From: a bacterium
GTDB taxonomy: Bacteria; Bacillota_I; Bacilli_A; RF39; UBA660
Assembly (NCBI GenBank): GCA_004563275.1
Contig: SFSZ01000011.1
Span: forward strand, 1 to 64,000
Reading direction: 5' to 3'
DNA length: 64,000 nt
Part shown: positions 8,760 through 18,175 of the stretch, one piece after another
Layout: every line of letters begins with the position of its first letter
Numbering within the stretch: position 1 is the stretch's first letter
The notes under the pieces: generated by a model
Told to the model about the DNA's origin: nothing
What the model saw: only the letters and a program-made list of their open reading frames with translations
Databases searched by the model: none
Position numbers and translations under genes: made by a program

Positions 8760-9431
8760 ATGCAAGAAAACGTTATAGAAAGTACTAGTTATAATAGTGT
8801 TAGTGTTAAAAGTATATTATACTTTGGAATTAAAAGATTTGTAGATATTATTGGATCACTTGTAGGGCTAATTTTTTTATTACCAATTTGTTTAATTGTT
8901 AAAATCTCTTATGTTTTACACAAAGATTTCAATTCAATATTTTTTACTCAATATAGAATAGGCAAAGATGGTAACTTATTTAAATTTTATAAATTTAGAA
9001 CAATGGTACCTAACGCTGATGATGTATTATTTGAGTTACTAAAAAAAGATAAAAAATTAGCTAAAGAATATAAGATAAATAAAAAACTTAAGAATGATCC
9101 TAGAATAACTAAAATGGGGAAACATCTTAGAAATAGTTCTTTAGATGAATTACCTCAATTAATTAATGTATTAAAAGGGGATATGTCTTTAGTCGGTAAT
9201 AGACCATATTTACCTAGAGAACAAGAAGATATGGGCGAATATTTTGATGATATTATTAAGACTAAACCAGGATTAACTGGATATTGGCAAGTAAGTGGCA
9301 GAAGTGATACTAGTTTTGATTATAGATTAAAATTAGAAAAATATTATTCAAATAATTATAATTTATTATTTGATATTAAAATATTGTTAAATACTGTTAG
9401 AGTTGTTTTATTAAAAAAAGGAGCTAAGTAA
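8760..9431 (+). CDS. Undecaprenyl-phosphate sugar phosphotransferase (priming glycosyltransferase)
   Basis: 223 aa, of the bacterial sugar transferase family (WcaJ/CpsE/TuaA C-terminal type) that starts repeat-unit assembly by moving a sugar-phosphate to undecaprenyl phosphate. Visible are one N-terminal membrane helix (about 25-50), KFRTM, the LRNSSLDELPQ stretch, GDMSLVGNRP and the KPGLTGYWQVSGRS signature. It is the short form with no extra N-terminal membrane bundle. It stands first in the exopolysaccharide locus and is followed by its own terminator, so its dose may be set separately from the downstream genes. A TATACT at 8728-8733 is a plausible -10. Confidence 0.93.
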   Translation: MQENVIESTSYNSVSVKSILYFGIKRFVDIIGSLVGLIFLLPICLIVKISYVLHKDFNSIFFTQYRIGKDGNLFKFYKFRTMVPNADDVLFELLKKDKKLAKEYKINKKLKNDPRITKMGKHLRNSSLDELPQLINVLKGDMSLVGNRPYLPREQEDMGEYFDDIIKTKPGLTGYWQVSGRSDTSFDYRLKLEKYYSNNYNLLFDIKILLNTVRVVLLKKGAK

Positions 9432-9463
9432 TAAGATACAAAACGGTATCTTATTATTTTTTT
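9429..9463 (+). terminator. Intrinsic terminator after the priming transferase
   Basis: Perfect 11-bp stem (9429-9439 with 9446-9456) with a 6-base loop, followed by a T tract. Confidence 0.85.
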
Positions 9464-9476
9464 AGGAGTGTATTTA

Positions 9477-9509
9477 ATGTTTCAAATATATTATGTATAT
9501 TTGAAATGA
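9477..9509 (+). CDS. Possible 10-residue leader peptide
   Basis: ATG at 9477 has a good ribosome site (AGGAG, 9464-9468) and opens a 10-codon frame, MFQIYYVYLK, ending in TGA at 9507-9509, 17 bases before the next gene. Three of ten codons are Tyr. It contains the perfect inverted repeat at 9480-9506. It could be a translational attenuator or a chance frame. Confidence 0.3.
   Translation: MFQIYYVYLK
9480..9506. repeat. Perfect 11-bp inverted repeat in the leader of the acetyltransferase gene
   Basis: TTTCAAATATA (9480-9490) and its exact reverse complement (9496-9506) around a 5-base loop. No T tract follows, so it is not a standard terminator. It may be an operator or an RNA hairpin. Confidence 0.55.
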
Positions 9510-9525
9510 TATTGTGGTGGTTTTA

Positions 9526-10125
9526 ATGATTAATAATAAAAATGACTATAAATATTTTTTAGAAAGAGATAAGATTGCGTTAGGAATTACAAGAAAGAAA
9601 CCCAAAATATTTGGAGATGATATCTGGAAATTTGAAAGACAATTAAGAAAGACCGAATATTATCATAATTGTTCAAAAACCATATTTGGAAAAATAATTT
9701 ATGCCTATAATATGTTTAGGTATCATAAAATGAGAGTGAAATTAGGAATATCTATTCCTTTAAATGTTTTTGATTATGGATTAGCAATAGTTCACTTTGG
9801 CTCTATAGTGGTAAATAATAATGCAAGGGTTGGAAAAAATTGTAGAATACAAGATTCTACAACGATTGGTGCTACTAATGGAGAATTAAATGCTGCTTTA
9901 ATAGGTGATAATGTATTTATTGGTAGTGGAGCTAGGATTATTGGAAATATATATATAGCTGATGATATTGCTATTGGTGCAAATGCGGTGGTAGTACATA
10001 ATTTTAATGAAAAAGGTATAACTATTGGTGGTGTTCCAGCCAAAAAGATAAGTGATAATAATTCACATAGTAATTTATCACCAGCAATTTTTAAAAAAAG
10101 GATTGGTCATGATGAAATTGAGTAA
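9526..10125 (+). CDS. Serine acetyltransferase-like hexapeptide acetyltransferase
   Basis: 199 aa from ATG 9526, chosen because GTGGTGG lies just upstream; a GTG at 9514 is in frame but is part of that ribosome site. The second half (about 85-180) is a left-handed beta-helix of hexapeptide repeats (VNNNARVGKNCRIQ, ALIGDNVFIGSG, IADDIAIGANAVV) ending in GGVPAKKI, the serine O-acetyltransferase type. In a polysaccharide locus it more likely O-acetylates a sugar using acetyl-CoA than makes O-acetylserine. It overlaps the next gene by 17 bases. Confidence 0.85.
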   Translation: MINNKNDYKYFLERDKIALGITRKKPKIFGDDIWKFERQLRKTEYYHNCSKTIFGKIIYAYNMFRYHKMRVKLGISIPLNVFDYGLAIVHFGSIVVNNNARVGKNCRIQDSTTIGATNGELNAALIGDNVFIGSGARIIGNIYIADDIAIGANAVVVHNFNEKGITIGGVPAKKISDNNSHSNLSPAIFKKRIGHDEIE

Positions 10126-10909
10126 TATAAAACAAGAAAAGGTTTTGGGTAATAATAAAAGGATTGTATTACTAAATGCTATAATAGACGTTCTTGATAT
10201 GAGAGAAACTGTTGAACTTGTTGAAAAATATATAAATACCAAAACACCCCTACATTTGATGGGAGTTAATGCTGATAAAATTAATGAATTAAATAGCAAT
10301 CCTTTAATGAAAGAAATTATTAATAAATGTGGGATTATTAATGCAGATGGAGCGTCTGTAGTTTTAGCTAGTAGATTTTGTAATAAGAAGTTGCCAGAAA
10401 GAGTAGCAGGTATTGACTTAATGCTTGAACTGGTTAATCTGTGCTGTGAAAAAAATTATTCAATTTATCTTTTAGGTGCTAAGCAGAAAGTTGTGGAACA
10501 GACAAGAGATGTTTTAATTGAAAAACATTCTAATTTGAAAATCAAAGGGATACATAATGGATATTTTAAAGAAGAACAATGGGACGAAATTTCAAAAGAA
10601 ATAACATTATTAAATCCAGATATAGTATTTGTGGGGATTACCTCCCCGACTAAGGAATATTTAATTGAATATTTGCAAAATAATGGTATTAAGTCAGTGT
10701 TTATGGGCGTTGGCGGAAGTTTTGATGTTATTTCTGGTAATATTCCTAGAGCTCCCAAATGGATGCAAAAATGTAATTTAGAATGGTTGTTTAGAGTAAT
10801 ACAAGAACCAAAAAGATTATTTAAACGTTACTTTGTGGGTAATTTAAAGTTTATAAAATTAGTGATTAAAGAAAAGAGAAGTGACAATAAACAGTATGAA
10901 AAAAATTAA
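10109..10909 (+). CDS. WecG/TagA/CpsF family glycosyltransferase
   Basis: 266 aa. The family moves N-acetylmannosamine (or a related sugar) from UDP to GlcNAc-PP-undecaprenol at the inner membrane face. Visible family features are MGVNADKINELN, the NADGASVV motif with the conserved Asp, LPERVAGIDL, PDIVFVGITSPTKEY, VGGSFDVISGNIPRAPKWM and a C-terminal basic LEWLFRVIQEPKRLFKRY that docks on the membrane. Start 10109 (or 10112) is set by AAGGA just upstream; an upstream in-frame start would sit inside the previous gene. The donor UDP-ManNAc can come from WecB encoded at 18172. Confidence 0.93.
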   Translation: MMKLSNIKQEKVLGNNKRIVLLNAIIDVLDMRETVELVEKYINTKTPLHLMGVNADKINELNSNPLMKEIINKCGIINADGASVVLASRFCNKKLPERVAGIDLMLELVNLCCEKNYSIYLLGAKQKVVEQTRDVLIEKHSNLKIKGIHNGYFKEEQWDEISKEITLLNPDIVFVGITSPTKEYLIEYLQNNGIKSVFMGVGGSFDVISGNIPRAPKWMQKCNLEWLFRVIQEPKRLFKRYFVGNLKFIKLVIKEKRSDNKQYEKN

Positions 10910-11414
10910 ATATTTAATCGGATATTTTTTTTATAATATATTCTTTTCTTATCTTCCTCATTATCAATTAGGATTAAAGTGGCCATTATCTAATTTTTTT
11001 AGAAGTCAATTATGTAAATTAATGTTTGTTAAATCTGGTAGGAATATAGATATAGGCCGAAAGATTAAGTTTTCGTCAAATATTATAATTGGTAATAATT
11101 CTAGTATTGGTGATTATTCTTATATTCAAGGAAAAGTGATTATTGGAAATAACTGTATGTTGGCACCAAAAGTTTCATTTCTTGGTGCTAATCATAAATT
11201 CAACCGAAAAGACATTCCTATGAATAAACAAGGTGATTTGTCTGTTGGAATTACTATTGGAAATGATGTTTGGATTGGGTATAATGTAATTATATTAGAT
11301 GGAGTTAAAATAGCAGATGGTGCTATAATTGCTGCTGGTAGTGTTGTAACTAAAAATGTGAATAAAAATGAGATAGTTGGTGGAGTGCCAGCTAAAGTGA
11401 TAAAAATGAGGTGA
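10896..11414 (+). CDS. WcaF-like hexapeptide acyltransferase
   Basis: 172 aa from ATG 10896; GTG at 10881 is an alternative with a slightly better ribosome site. It overlaps the end of the previous gene by 14 bases. An N-terminal hydrophobic patch is followed by hexapeptide repeats (IIIGNNSSIGDYSYI, VIIGNNCMLAPKVSF, ITIGNDVWIGYNVII) with the catalytic-type His in FLGANHKF, and a GGVPAKVIK end. This is the colanic acid/maltose O-acetyltransferase type, expected to O-acetylate a sugar of the repeat unit. It ends in TGA. Confidence 0.88.
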   Translation: MKKIKYLIGYFFYNIFFSYLPHYQLGLKWPLSNFFRSQLCKLMFVKSGRNIDIGRKIKFSSNIIIGNNSSIGDYSYIQGKVIIGNNCMLAPKVSFLGANHKFNRKDIPMNKQGDLSVGITIGNDVWIGYNVIILDGVKIADGAIIAAGSVVTKNVNKNEIVGGVPAKVIKMR

Positions 11415-11419
11415 AATAT

Positions 11420-12472
11420 ATGAAGGTATTAATGGTTGGAGTATCTGAAAAAAATCGCGGTGGAATGTGGACGGTTGTAAATAATTATCTTACAGATAAT
11501 AAATTCAAAAAAAATACAAATTTAATATATATTCCAACAGTTACAAAAGCCTGTTTCGTAACTAAAGCGTTCTTTAGTTTAAATGCAATAAATAAAGTAA
11601 GAATTAAATTGAAAAATGATCATTATGATATTATACATATCCATATGTCAGAAAGAGGCAGTGTATATAGAACTGCAATTATAGAAAAGATTGCAAGAAA
11701 ATATAATACCAAAATTGTCATACATATGCATGGAGCAGAGTTTCAAACATGGTACAATTCTTTAAACACGAAAAAAAGAAAATTTGTAAAGAATACTTTA
11801 GATATGGCAGACAAAATTTTAATATTAGGAGAGTACTGGCGAAATTATATAAGTGGTTTAGTTATGTCTCCAGAAAAAATTGAAGTTTTATATAATTCTG
11901 TATCTGTTCCAAAAAAATATAAATATAATGATGAGTCTAAAAATATTTTATTCTTGGGATTAGTTGGAAAAAGAAAAGGAATATTTGATATAATCGAAAG
12001 TGTAAAGCAATTAAAAGATAAAGGTTTAGATTTTAAGATATTAGTTTATGGTCCTGATGAAACTGATGGTTTTACTCAAATAGTTAAATCAAGAGGGTTA
12101 AGTAAATTTATTGAATACAAAGGATGGCTTACAGATAATGAAAAACTCAGTGTTTTTTCTGATATTAAAGCTAATTTACTTCCTTCATATAATGAAGGAT
12201 TGCCAATGACTATATTAGAAACAATGTCATATGGAATACCTAATATTTCTACACCAATTGCTGCTATTCCAGAAGTAGTAAATAAAAAAAATGGTTTTAT
12301 AGTTGAACCCGGAAATATTAATGAAATTAGTAAAGCAATTTCAGATGTAATAGAAAATAGTCAAAAAGATAAAAGTGAGTTATCATATCAAACTATTAAA
12401 AATAACTTTAGTTTAGAAGCTCATACTGATAGACTATTAAACATTTATAGGAATATATTGGAGGAAAAATAA
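11420..12472 (+). CDS. GT4 family glycosyltransferase
   Basis: 350 aa from ATG 11420, with GAGGTG six bases upstream; the earlier in-frame GTG at 11411 is part of that site. GT-B fold with a GT4 signature: SEKNRGGMWTVVNNY near the N-terminus, IIHIHMSERGSVYRTA, the HMHGAEF motif, then in the C-terminal domain LFLGLVGKRKGIFDIIESV and the nucleotide-binding EGLPMTILETMSYG (E-x7-E). It would add one sugar of the repeat unit from a nucleotide sugar in the cytoplasm. Spacing of two bases to the next gene suggests translational coupling. Confidence 0.92.
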   Translation: MKVLMVGVSEKNRGGMWTVVNNYLTDNKFKKNTNLIYIPTVTKACFVTKAFFSLNAINKVRIKLKNDHYDIIHIHMSERGSVYRTAIIEKIARKYNTKIVIHMHGAEFQTWYNSLNTKKRKFVKNTLDMADKILILGEYWRNYISGLVMSPEKIEVLYNSVSVPKKYKYNDESKNILFLGLVGKRKGIFDIIESVKQLKDKGLDFKILVYGPDETDGFTQIVKSRGLSKFIEYKGWLTDNEKLSVFSDIKANLLPSYNEGLPMTILETMSYGIPNISTPIAAIPEVVNKKNGFIVEPGNINEISKAISDVIENSQKDKSELSYQTIKNNFSLEAHTDRLLNIYRNILEEK

Positions 12473-12474
12473 GT

Positions 12475-13239
12475 ATGATTCCAAAAAAAATTCATTATTG
12501 CTGGTTTGGAAAAGGTGAAAAGCCAAAATTAGTAAAAGATTGTATTGATTCATGGAAAAAAATTTGTCATGATTATGAAATAATAGAATGGAATGAAGAT
12601 AATTTTGATATTAATATTAATGCCTATGTTAAAGAGGCATATGAATGCAAAAAGTATGCATTTGTTACTGACTTTGTTAGACTTTTTGTTTTAAAAAAAT
12701 ATGGTGGTGTTTATATGGATACAGATGTTGAAGTTATAAAATCATTAGATGGTTTCTTAAAACATCACGCTTTCTCAAGCTTTGAAAATAATGATTATAT
12801 ACCAACAGGAATAATGGCTTCAGAAAAGAATAATAAATGGATATGTACTTTGCTAGAAGATTACAATAATTTGCATTTTATAGTTAATGGTAAAATAGAT
12901 ACAACACCCAATACTATTAGAATTACGGAAACAACTATTAAAAAATTTGGCTTAAATCCAGTTTCTTCTTTTCAGGAACTGGATAATGGAATTGTTACAA
13001 TATATCCTTATGATTATTTCTGTCCTAAATCTCATATTACAAATGAAATTAATATTACTGGTAATACATGTACTATTCATCATTTTTCTGGTTCCTGGTT
13101 AAGTAAGGAAGAAATTGAAAGGAAAAATCTTAAAAATAGATGTATAAAATATTTAGGCATTAGAATCGGAAATAAAGTGGGCAATAGTATTTATTTTTTG
13201 ATGCATCCGATTCAATTGTATAAAAAGATAAAAAAATAA
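12475..13239 (+). CDS. GT32-type glycosyltransferase (capsular polysaccharide synthesis)
   Basis: 254 aa. It begins with MIPKKIHYCWFG, typical of the glycosyltransferase sugar-binding DXD family (GT32, OCH1/capsule type). The catalytic region follows: ECKKYAFVTDFVRLFVL, then KYGGVYMDTDVEV with the DxD motif (about 80-90), SSFENNDYIPTGIMAS and a late HHFSGSW motif. It transfers a hexose from a nucleotide sugar to the growing lipid-linked unit. Ribosome site GGAGG lies in the end of the previous gene. Confidence 0.92.
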   Translation: MIPKKIHYCWFGKGEKPKLVKDCIDSWKKICHDYEIIEWNEDNFDININAYVKEAYECKKYAFVTDFVRLFVLKKYGGVYMDTDVEVIKSLDGFLKHHAFSSFENNDYIPTGIMASEKNNKWICTLLEDYNNLHFIVNGKIDTTPNTIRITETTIKKFGLNPVSSFQELDNGIVTIYPYDYFCPKSHITNEINITGNTCTIHHFSGSWLSKEEIERKNLKNRCIKYLGIRIGNKVGNSIYFLMHPIQLYKKIKK

Positions 13240-13259
13240 ATTAGAATGGAGGAAATTTA

Positions 13260-14510
13260 ATGAAAACTATAAAAATTACAAATGAAAAATTATTTATAGC
13301 TTTAATTTTTATATTATTTTTGTTTGGATTTCCTTTTAGAACTAGTTTTTTTAATGGTTATTTTAAATTTCTGAATATTCCTTTTTTTATTATTTTATTT
13401 TTATTAATAAATATAAATAGAAAAAATATCAATATTAAAAAACTGTTTTTATGTTTATTATTTTTTTTAATTACTATTCTAAGTGATTTAATATATGGTG
13501 TTACTGTAGAAAGGTTTATTATATATTTTTGTATGAATACTATTCCTTTATTGTTACTATGTATTGATTGGAATAATGTTAATATATCAGTTAATTCTTT
13601 AAAAAAAATAATAAAAATATATAATATTTTTATTATTTTAATAACTATAATGTATATTTTAGATTTATTTACTAGTTGTAAAATAATGAAATTTATTGCA
13701 GGTAATTTTGTCCCATATGTTTTACAATGGCTTCCACAAGATGGGCAAAGTTTGTTTGGAATGAGATATGCTACTTTTTTAGGTCAATATCTTCATACAA
13801 GTTATATTTATATAGTATTTTATTTATTAAATTCTTATTTTAATTCAAAAGTGGATAAAAATAATCAAATTTTAAAAAATTATTTAGTAATTATTATTTC
13901 AATTATTGGGGTACTTTCTTCTGGAAGTAAAGTTGGCTTCTTATTACTTACTTTATCTATGATTATATTTAATGCAAAAAAAGTAAAAGCTATGATTAGT
14001 TTGATTTTGCTTACATTAGTTCTGTATTTTTTTGGAGCTTTCAATTTATTATTAAATAGACTTCAAAATGAGTCTTTTTCTACTGGTAGATTTGAATTTT
14101 GGGAAAAATTTTTAACGTCCGGGTTTTATAAAATAAGATTATTTTTTGGGCTTGGTGACTGTTTTTCTCAGAACATTCAAAATACATTAGGTAGGTGGGT
14201 AATGGAAATAGTACAGGAGTTGCCATTTGTGATTATGCTATATAAGGAAGGAATAGTTGGTACTTTAATTTTTATTTTATTATTATATGTGTCACCTATT
14301 TTAAATATAAAAAATGATATAATGGCTAAATTTTCTATTACTGTATTATTTCTAGTTATAAATTCGTATAATGGTGTTTTAGTAACTCCTGATACTCTTA
14401 TACTTTATATTTTTTCAACAATACTAATTATGCTTATAAGTTCTTATAAAAAAAGTAACAGAATTGAGGTAAAATATGAAAATAGCAATAATGACTTGGT
14501 ACAAATATAG
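13260..14510 (+). CDS. Wzy-like O-antigen/polysaccharide polymerase
   Basis: 416 aa with about ten hydrophobic membrane segments and a large outer loop in the second half (around 220-300), the layout of O-antigen polymerase/ligase (Wzy/WaaL) proteins. Family sequence identity is low as usual; the call rests on topology, size and place between glycosyltransferases and the flippase. It would polymerise flipped repeat units on the outer face of the membrane. Its last 35 bases overlap the next gene. Ribosome site AATGGAGG is clear. Confidence 0.8.
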   Translation: MKTIKITNEKLFIALIFILFLFGFPFRTSFFNGYFKFLNIPFFIILFLLININRKNINIKKLFLCLLFFLITILSDLIYGVTVERFIIYFCMNTIPLLLLCIDWNNVNISVNSLKKIIKIYNIFIILITIMYILDLFTSCKIMKFIAGNFVPYVLQWLPQDGQSLFGMRYATFLGQYLHTSYIYIVFYLLNSYFNSKVDKNNQILKNYLVIIISIIGVLSSGSKVGFLLLTLSMIIFNAKKVKAMISLILLTLVLYFFGAFNLLLNRLQNESFSTGRFEFWEKFLTSGFYKIRLFFGLGDCFSQNIQNTLGRWVMEIVQELPFVIMLYKEGIVGTLIFILLLYVSPILNIKNDIMAKFSITVLFLVINSYNGVLVTPDTLILYIFSTILIMLISSYKKSNRIEVKYENSNNDLVQI

Positions 14511-16752
14511 AAATTATGGTTCAAAATTACAAGCGTTCGCTCTAAAAACAATTTTAGAAAATAAATGTAATGAGGTTGAATTTATTAATTATAATCCGAA
14601 AGGTCCTATAATAAGTAAAACTGGGTTTAATTCATCCATTAAAAATATTAGTTTAAAAATTAAAAATAAATTATTTAATCAAGTTTTTCAAAATCCATTA
14701 TTTGATAGTTTTAGTAATGAATATTTTAAAGAAACAGAGTTTTGCGATTCCTTTTTTGATTTATATCAACTTAATAATAATTATGATGCTTTTATATGTG
14801 GAAGTGATCAAATCTGGTCTCCTAATAATTATGATTCTAAATATTTTTTGGATTTTGCAAAAAAAAATAAAATTATTTCTTATGCTCCTAGTATTGGATT
14901 AAAACAAATAGATAATTTATCTATAAAAAAATCAATGGCAAATTTGATTGCTAGATTTGATAATTTATCTATCAGAGAAGAAACTGGAGCTATGTTAATT
15001 AAGCAGATTTGTAATAAAGATGCAAAAGTAGTATTGGATCCAACTTTATTGATGACTAATAAAGAATGGAAAAGGTATGAAAATGTTGATTTTGCAAAAA
15101 GGTATAAATCTAAAAGATATATAGTAACTTATTTTTTAGGAAAGTCTGATAAATATTTATCAAAAATAAAACTATATGCTAAAAATAATAATTGTGAAAT
15201 AATTAATATTCCTGTTTATAAAAAAAGAAGAATTAATAAGTATAATATAGAGGAATATATTGGCCCTGCTGAATTTTTATCAATAATTAAAAATGCTTTT
15301 TGTGTTTTTACAGATTCTTATCACGGAATGATATTTTCATTAAATTATAATGTTAATTTTTATATTTATAAAAGATTTAAATCGAATGATAAAATTAATC
15401 AAAATAGTCGTATTATAGATATGCTTGCACGATTAAATATTAATGATAGAATTATTTCTGATATTGATAGTTTTTCTTTAAGTGATATAAAATATTCTGA
15501 TGTAAATAAAAAACTAGATGTTCTTAGAAAGGAATCAAACGAGTTTTTAGATAAAGCTTTATTAAATGTTAAAAATGCAAATGAAAGTAATGAGGAAATA
15601 ATTACTAAGTGTTTTGGTTGCGGTGCTTGTGCAGCGATATGTCCCCAAAAAGCATTGAGCGAATATATTGATAATGATGGTTTTATTAAATATAAAGTTG
15701 ATAAAGAAAAGTGTACAAATTGTAATTTATGTCATAAAGTTTGTCCATTATTTAATACCAAAACGATTTCACTTGATTGTAATGAAAAAATTGTTTCCTT
15801 TAGCTTAAAAGATAAAACTGAATTGTCAACATCTTCATCGGGTGGAGCATCTGCTGCATTTGTAAATTATTTAAATTCTAAAAAGAATTATTTTGTTTCC
15901 GGTTGTTTTTATAATAATGATAAGGATAGAGCAGAACATATTTTAATTCCACCGAATAATGTTAATTCTTTAAGTTCTATTAAGGGGTCTAAATATTTAC
16001 AAAGTAGTGTTTCTCAATCATTATTAGAAATAATGAAATTAAAAAAGAATGATAAATTAATATTTATTGGGACTCCTTGTCAAGTTGCAGGACTTGCTAA
16101 TATTTTGGAGTTGAAAAATATTAGAGATAATTATATTTTGGTTGACTTAATATGTCATGGTATTCCTAGTTATAATTTGTGGAAAAAGTATGTGAATGAA
16201 ATAATTAAGAAATATCCTGTTTTAAAAAATAGCCATAATATTATTATTAGAAATGGAAAAACTACTAGAAATAAAAAACGTATAATAACTTTTAGTGATG
16301 GAACTGGCAATGTAATATATAAAAAAAACCAAGATAAGGATTTGTTTTATTTCTTTTTTACTGAAGGATCTTGTTATAATGAAACTTGTTTTGATTGTCC
16401 TTTTAGAACGAAATCAGCTGCTGATATAAGAATTGGTGATTACTGGGGAAGAAAATTTAGAAAGAATAATACTGGAGTATCATTAGTTACTGTATTTACT
16501 GAAAAGGGTCAAAAATTATTAAATGATATTGAATCACTTGAGATGTCTAATATTGCTAATGGTGATTTGAATGATTATTATATTTATCAGTATCCATATA
16601 ATCATTCTATTCCTTTGTATAGAAAAAATATGTTAGATGATTTTAAGAATGAAAAAATAAAATTAAAAGATCTAAGAAAAAAATATAATTCAGGACATAT
16701 TCTTATTGCTAAATTATATAAAGTGAAAGACTTGATTAAGAGGAAAAAATAA
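14476..16752 (+). CDS. Polysaccharide pyruvyltransferase fused to FrhB-like iron-sulfur domain
   Basis: 758 aa. Residues about 1-340 are a polysaccharide pyruvyltransferase domain (start KIAIMTWYKYRNYGSKLQAF, then FICGSDQIWSP and FTDSYHGMIFSL). A two-cluster ferredoxin segment follows (CFGCGACAAICP near 378 and CTNCNLCHKVCP near 412), then coenzyme F420 hydrogenase/dehydrogenase beta-type N and C domains (GTPCQVAGL near 531, DLICHGIPS, CFDCPFRTKSAADIRIGDYWG). Both parts recur together, as separate or fused genes, in surface polysaccharide loci. The first half would add pyruvate ketals; the redox half has no clear substrate. Its start overlaps the polymerase gene by 35 bases. Confidence 0.9.
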   Translation: MKIAIMTWYKYRNYGSKLQAFALKTILENKCNEVEFINYNPKGPIISKTGFNSSIKNISLKIKNKLFNQVFQNPLFDSFSNEYFKETEFCDSFFDLYQLNNNYDAFICGSDQIWSPNNYDSKYFLDFAKKNKIISYAPSIGLKQIDNLSIKKSMANLIARFDNLSIREETGAMLIKQICNKDAKVVLDPTLLMTNKEWKRYENVDFAKRYKSKRYIVTYFLGKSDKYLSKIKLYAKNNNCEIINIPVYKKRRINKYNIEEYIGPAEFLSIIKNAFCVFTDSYHGMIFSLNYNVNFYIYKRFKSNDKINQNSRIIDMLARLNINDRIISDIDSFSLSDIKYSDVNKKLDVLRKESNEFLDKALLNVKNANESNEEIITKCFGCGACAAICPQKALSEYIDNDGFIKYKVDKEKCTNCNLCHKVCPLFNTKTISLDCNEKIVSFSLKDKTELSTSSSGGASAAFVNYLNSKKNYFVSGCFYNNDKDRAEHILIPPNNVNSLSSIKGSKYLQSSVSQSLLEIMKLKKNDKLIFIGTPCQVAGLANILELKNIRDNYILVDLICHGIPSYNLWKKYVNEIIKKYPVLKNSHNIIIRNGKTTRNKKRIITFSDGTGNVIYKKNQDKDLFYFFFTEGSCYNETCFDCPFRTKSAADIRIGDYWGRKFRKNNTGVSLVTVFTEKGQKLLNDIESLEMSNIANGDLNDYYIYQYPYNHSIPLYRKNMLDDFKNEKIKLKDLRKKYNSGHILIAKLYKVKDLIKRKK

Positions 16753-16753
16753 A

Positions 16754-18175
16754 GTGAAAAATAAATATAAATATTTATTAAATAATATATTTTTATTTAG
16801 TATAAGTAGTTTTGTACCAAAATTATTGGCTTTTATCTTAATACCTATTTATACTAGTTATTTGTCAACCGCTGATTATGGTATTTCTGATCTGATATCT
16901 ACAACGGTTTCTTTATTAATACCTATTTTTACGATTGATATTCAAGATGCAGTTTTAGTGTTTTCTATGGATAAAAATACTAAAACTGAGGATGTATTAA
17001 ACATAGCTCTTAGAATTAATTTTATTGGTTTTATTATAATTTTGATTGGGACAACTTTGACTAATTATTTTAATTTATTTAATGTTAGTTCTTATATATA
17101 CATTTTTTTCTTGATTTCTTATATATCTAATTCATTACTTAATTCCTTAACAATTTTTTGCAAGGGAATAAATAAAGTAAAAACAATTGTTGTTTCTTCT
17201 ATTATAAATTCGACAATAACTTTGTTATTAAACATAATTTTATTAAAATTCTGTAATTTTGGTATTATTGGGTATTTAATTGCTAATACTACTGGTTTGG
17301 TTATATCTTTATTTTACATTTTTATTGATATAAGAATATATAGGTATTTTAATCTATCTTGTAATAATAAACTATTTAGAGAAATGATAAAATTTAGTTT
17401 TCCACTTGTATTTAGTGCTTTAGCTTGGTGGATAAATAATGCAAGCGATAGGTATATATTATCTTGGATGATGGGAGTATCTGTGAGTGGGCTTTATGCA
17501 ATTTCATATAAAATTCCTAGTCTTTTAACTATATTACAAAATATTTTTTCTCAAGCATGGTCGATTTCTGCTATTAAAGAATTTGATAAAAATGATTGCG
17601 ATTCATTTATTGGAAATTTATTTACTATTTTAAATTTTACTATGGTGTTTGCTTGTTCTATTATTATGGTTTTTAATGTTCCAATAGCTAAAATGCTATA
17701 TTCCGATAGTTTCTTTTATGCTTGGAAATTTGTCCCACCACTACTATTATCAGTAGTTTTTAATGCTTTATCTTTATTCATTGGGAGCATTTTTACGACA
17801 ATGAAAGATACTAAAACTTTGTCTATATCTACTATAGTTGGTGCTTTAATTAATACAATCTTGAATGTAATATTAATTAAACATTTTGGTGCGTATGGTG
17901 CTGCTATTGCTACTTTTATTGGCTATTTAGTAGTTTTTAATATTCGTAATATATTATTAAGACGTTATGTGGTAATGAAAACTAATTACAAAATTAATAC
18001 TATTAGTTATTTATTACTCTTTATTCAAATGATAGTAGCTTTTTTTGGTAGTAAATATTATTATATTCAATTACTGATTTCTTTTACCTTTATTTTATTA
18101 TATAAAGGTTGTATTATAGATATATTAAAAACATTAAAAAAATTATTAAGTAGAGAAGGAAAAAAACAAAAATGA
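16754..18175 (+). CDS. Polysaccharide flippase, Wzx/MATE-type
   Basis: 473 aa beginning with GTG one base after the previous stop, preceded by AGAGGA. It has 12 to 14 membrane helices spaced like the MOP-superfamily polysaccharide exporters (RfbX/Wzx), with the N-terminal FLFSISSFVPKLLAFILIPIYT that is typical of this family and charged residues in otherwise hydrophobic helices (SDRYILSWM). It would flip undecaprenyl-linked repeat units to the outer face before polymerisation. It overlaps the next gene by four bases (ATGA). Confidence 0.92.
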   Translation: MKNKYKYLLNNIFLFSISSFVPKLLAFILIPIYTSYLSTADYGISDLISTTVSLLIPIFTIDIQDAVLVFSMDKNTKTEDVLNIALRINFIGFIIILIGTTLTNYFNLFNVSSYIYIFFLISYISNSLLNSLTIFCKGINKVKTIVVSSIINSTITLLLNIILLKFCNFGIIGYLIANTTGLVISLFYIFIDIRIYRYFNLSCNNKLFREMIKFSFPLVFSALAWWINNASDRYILSWMMGVSVSGLYAISYKIPSLLTILQNIFSQAWSISAIKEFDKNDCDSFIGNLFTILNFTMVFACSIIMVFNVPIAKMLYSDSFFYAWKFVPPLLLSVVFNALSLFIGSIFTTMKDTKTLSISTIVGALINTILNVILIKHFGAYGAAIATFIGYLVVFNIRNILLRRYVVMKTNYKINTISYLLLFIQMIVAFFGSKYYYIQLLISFTFILLYKGCIIDILKTLKKLLSREGKKQK

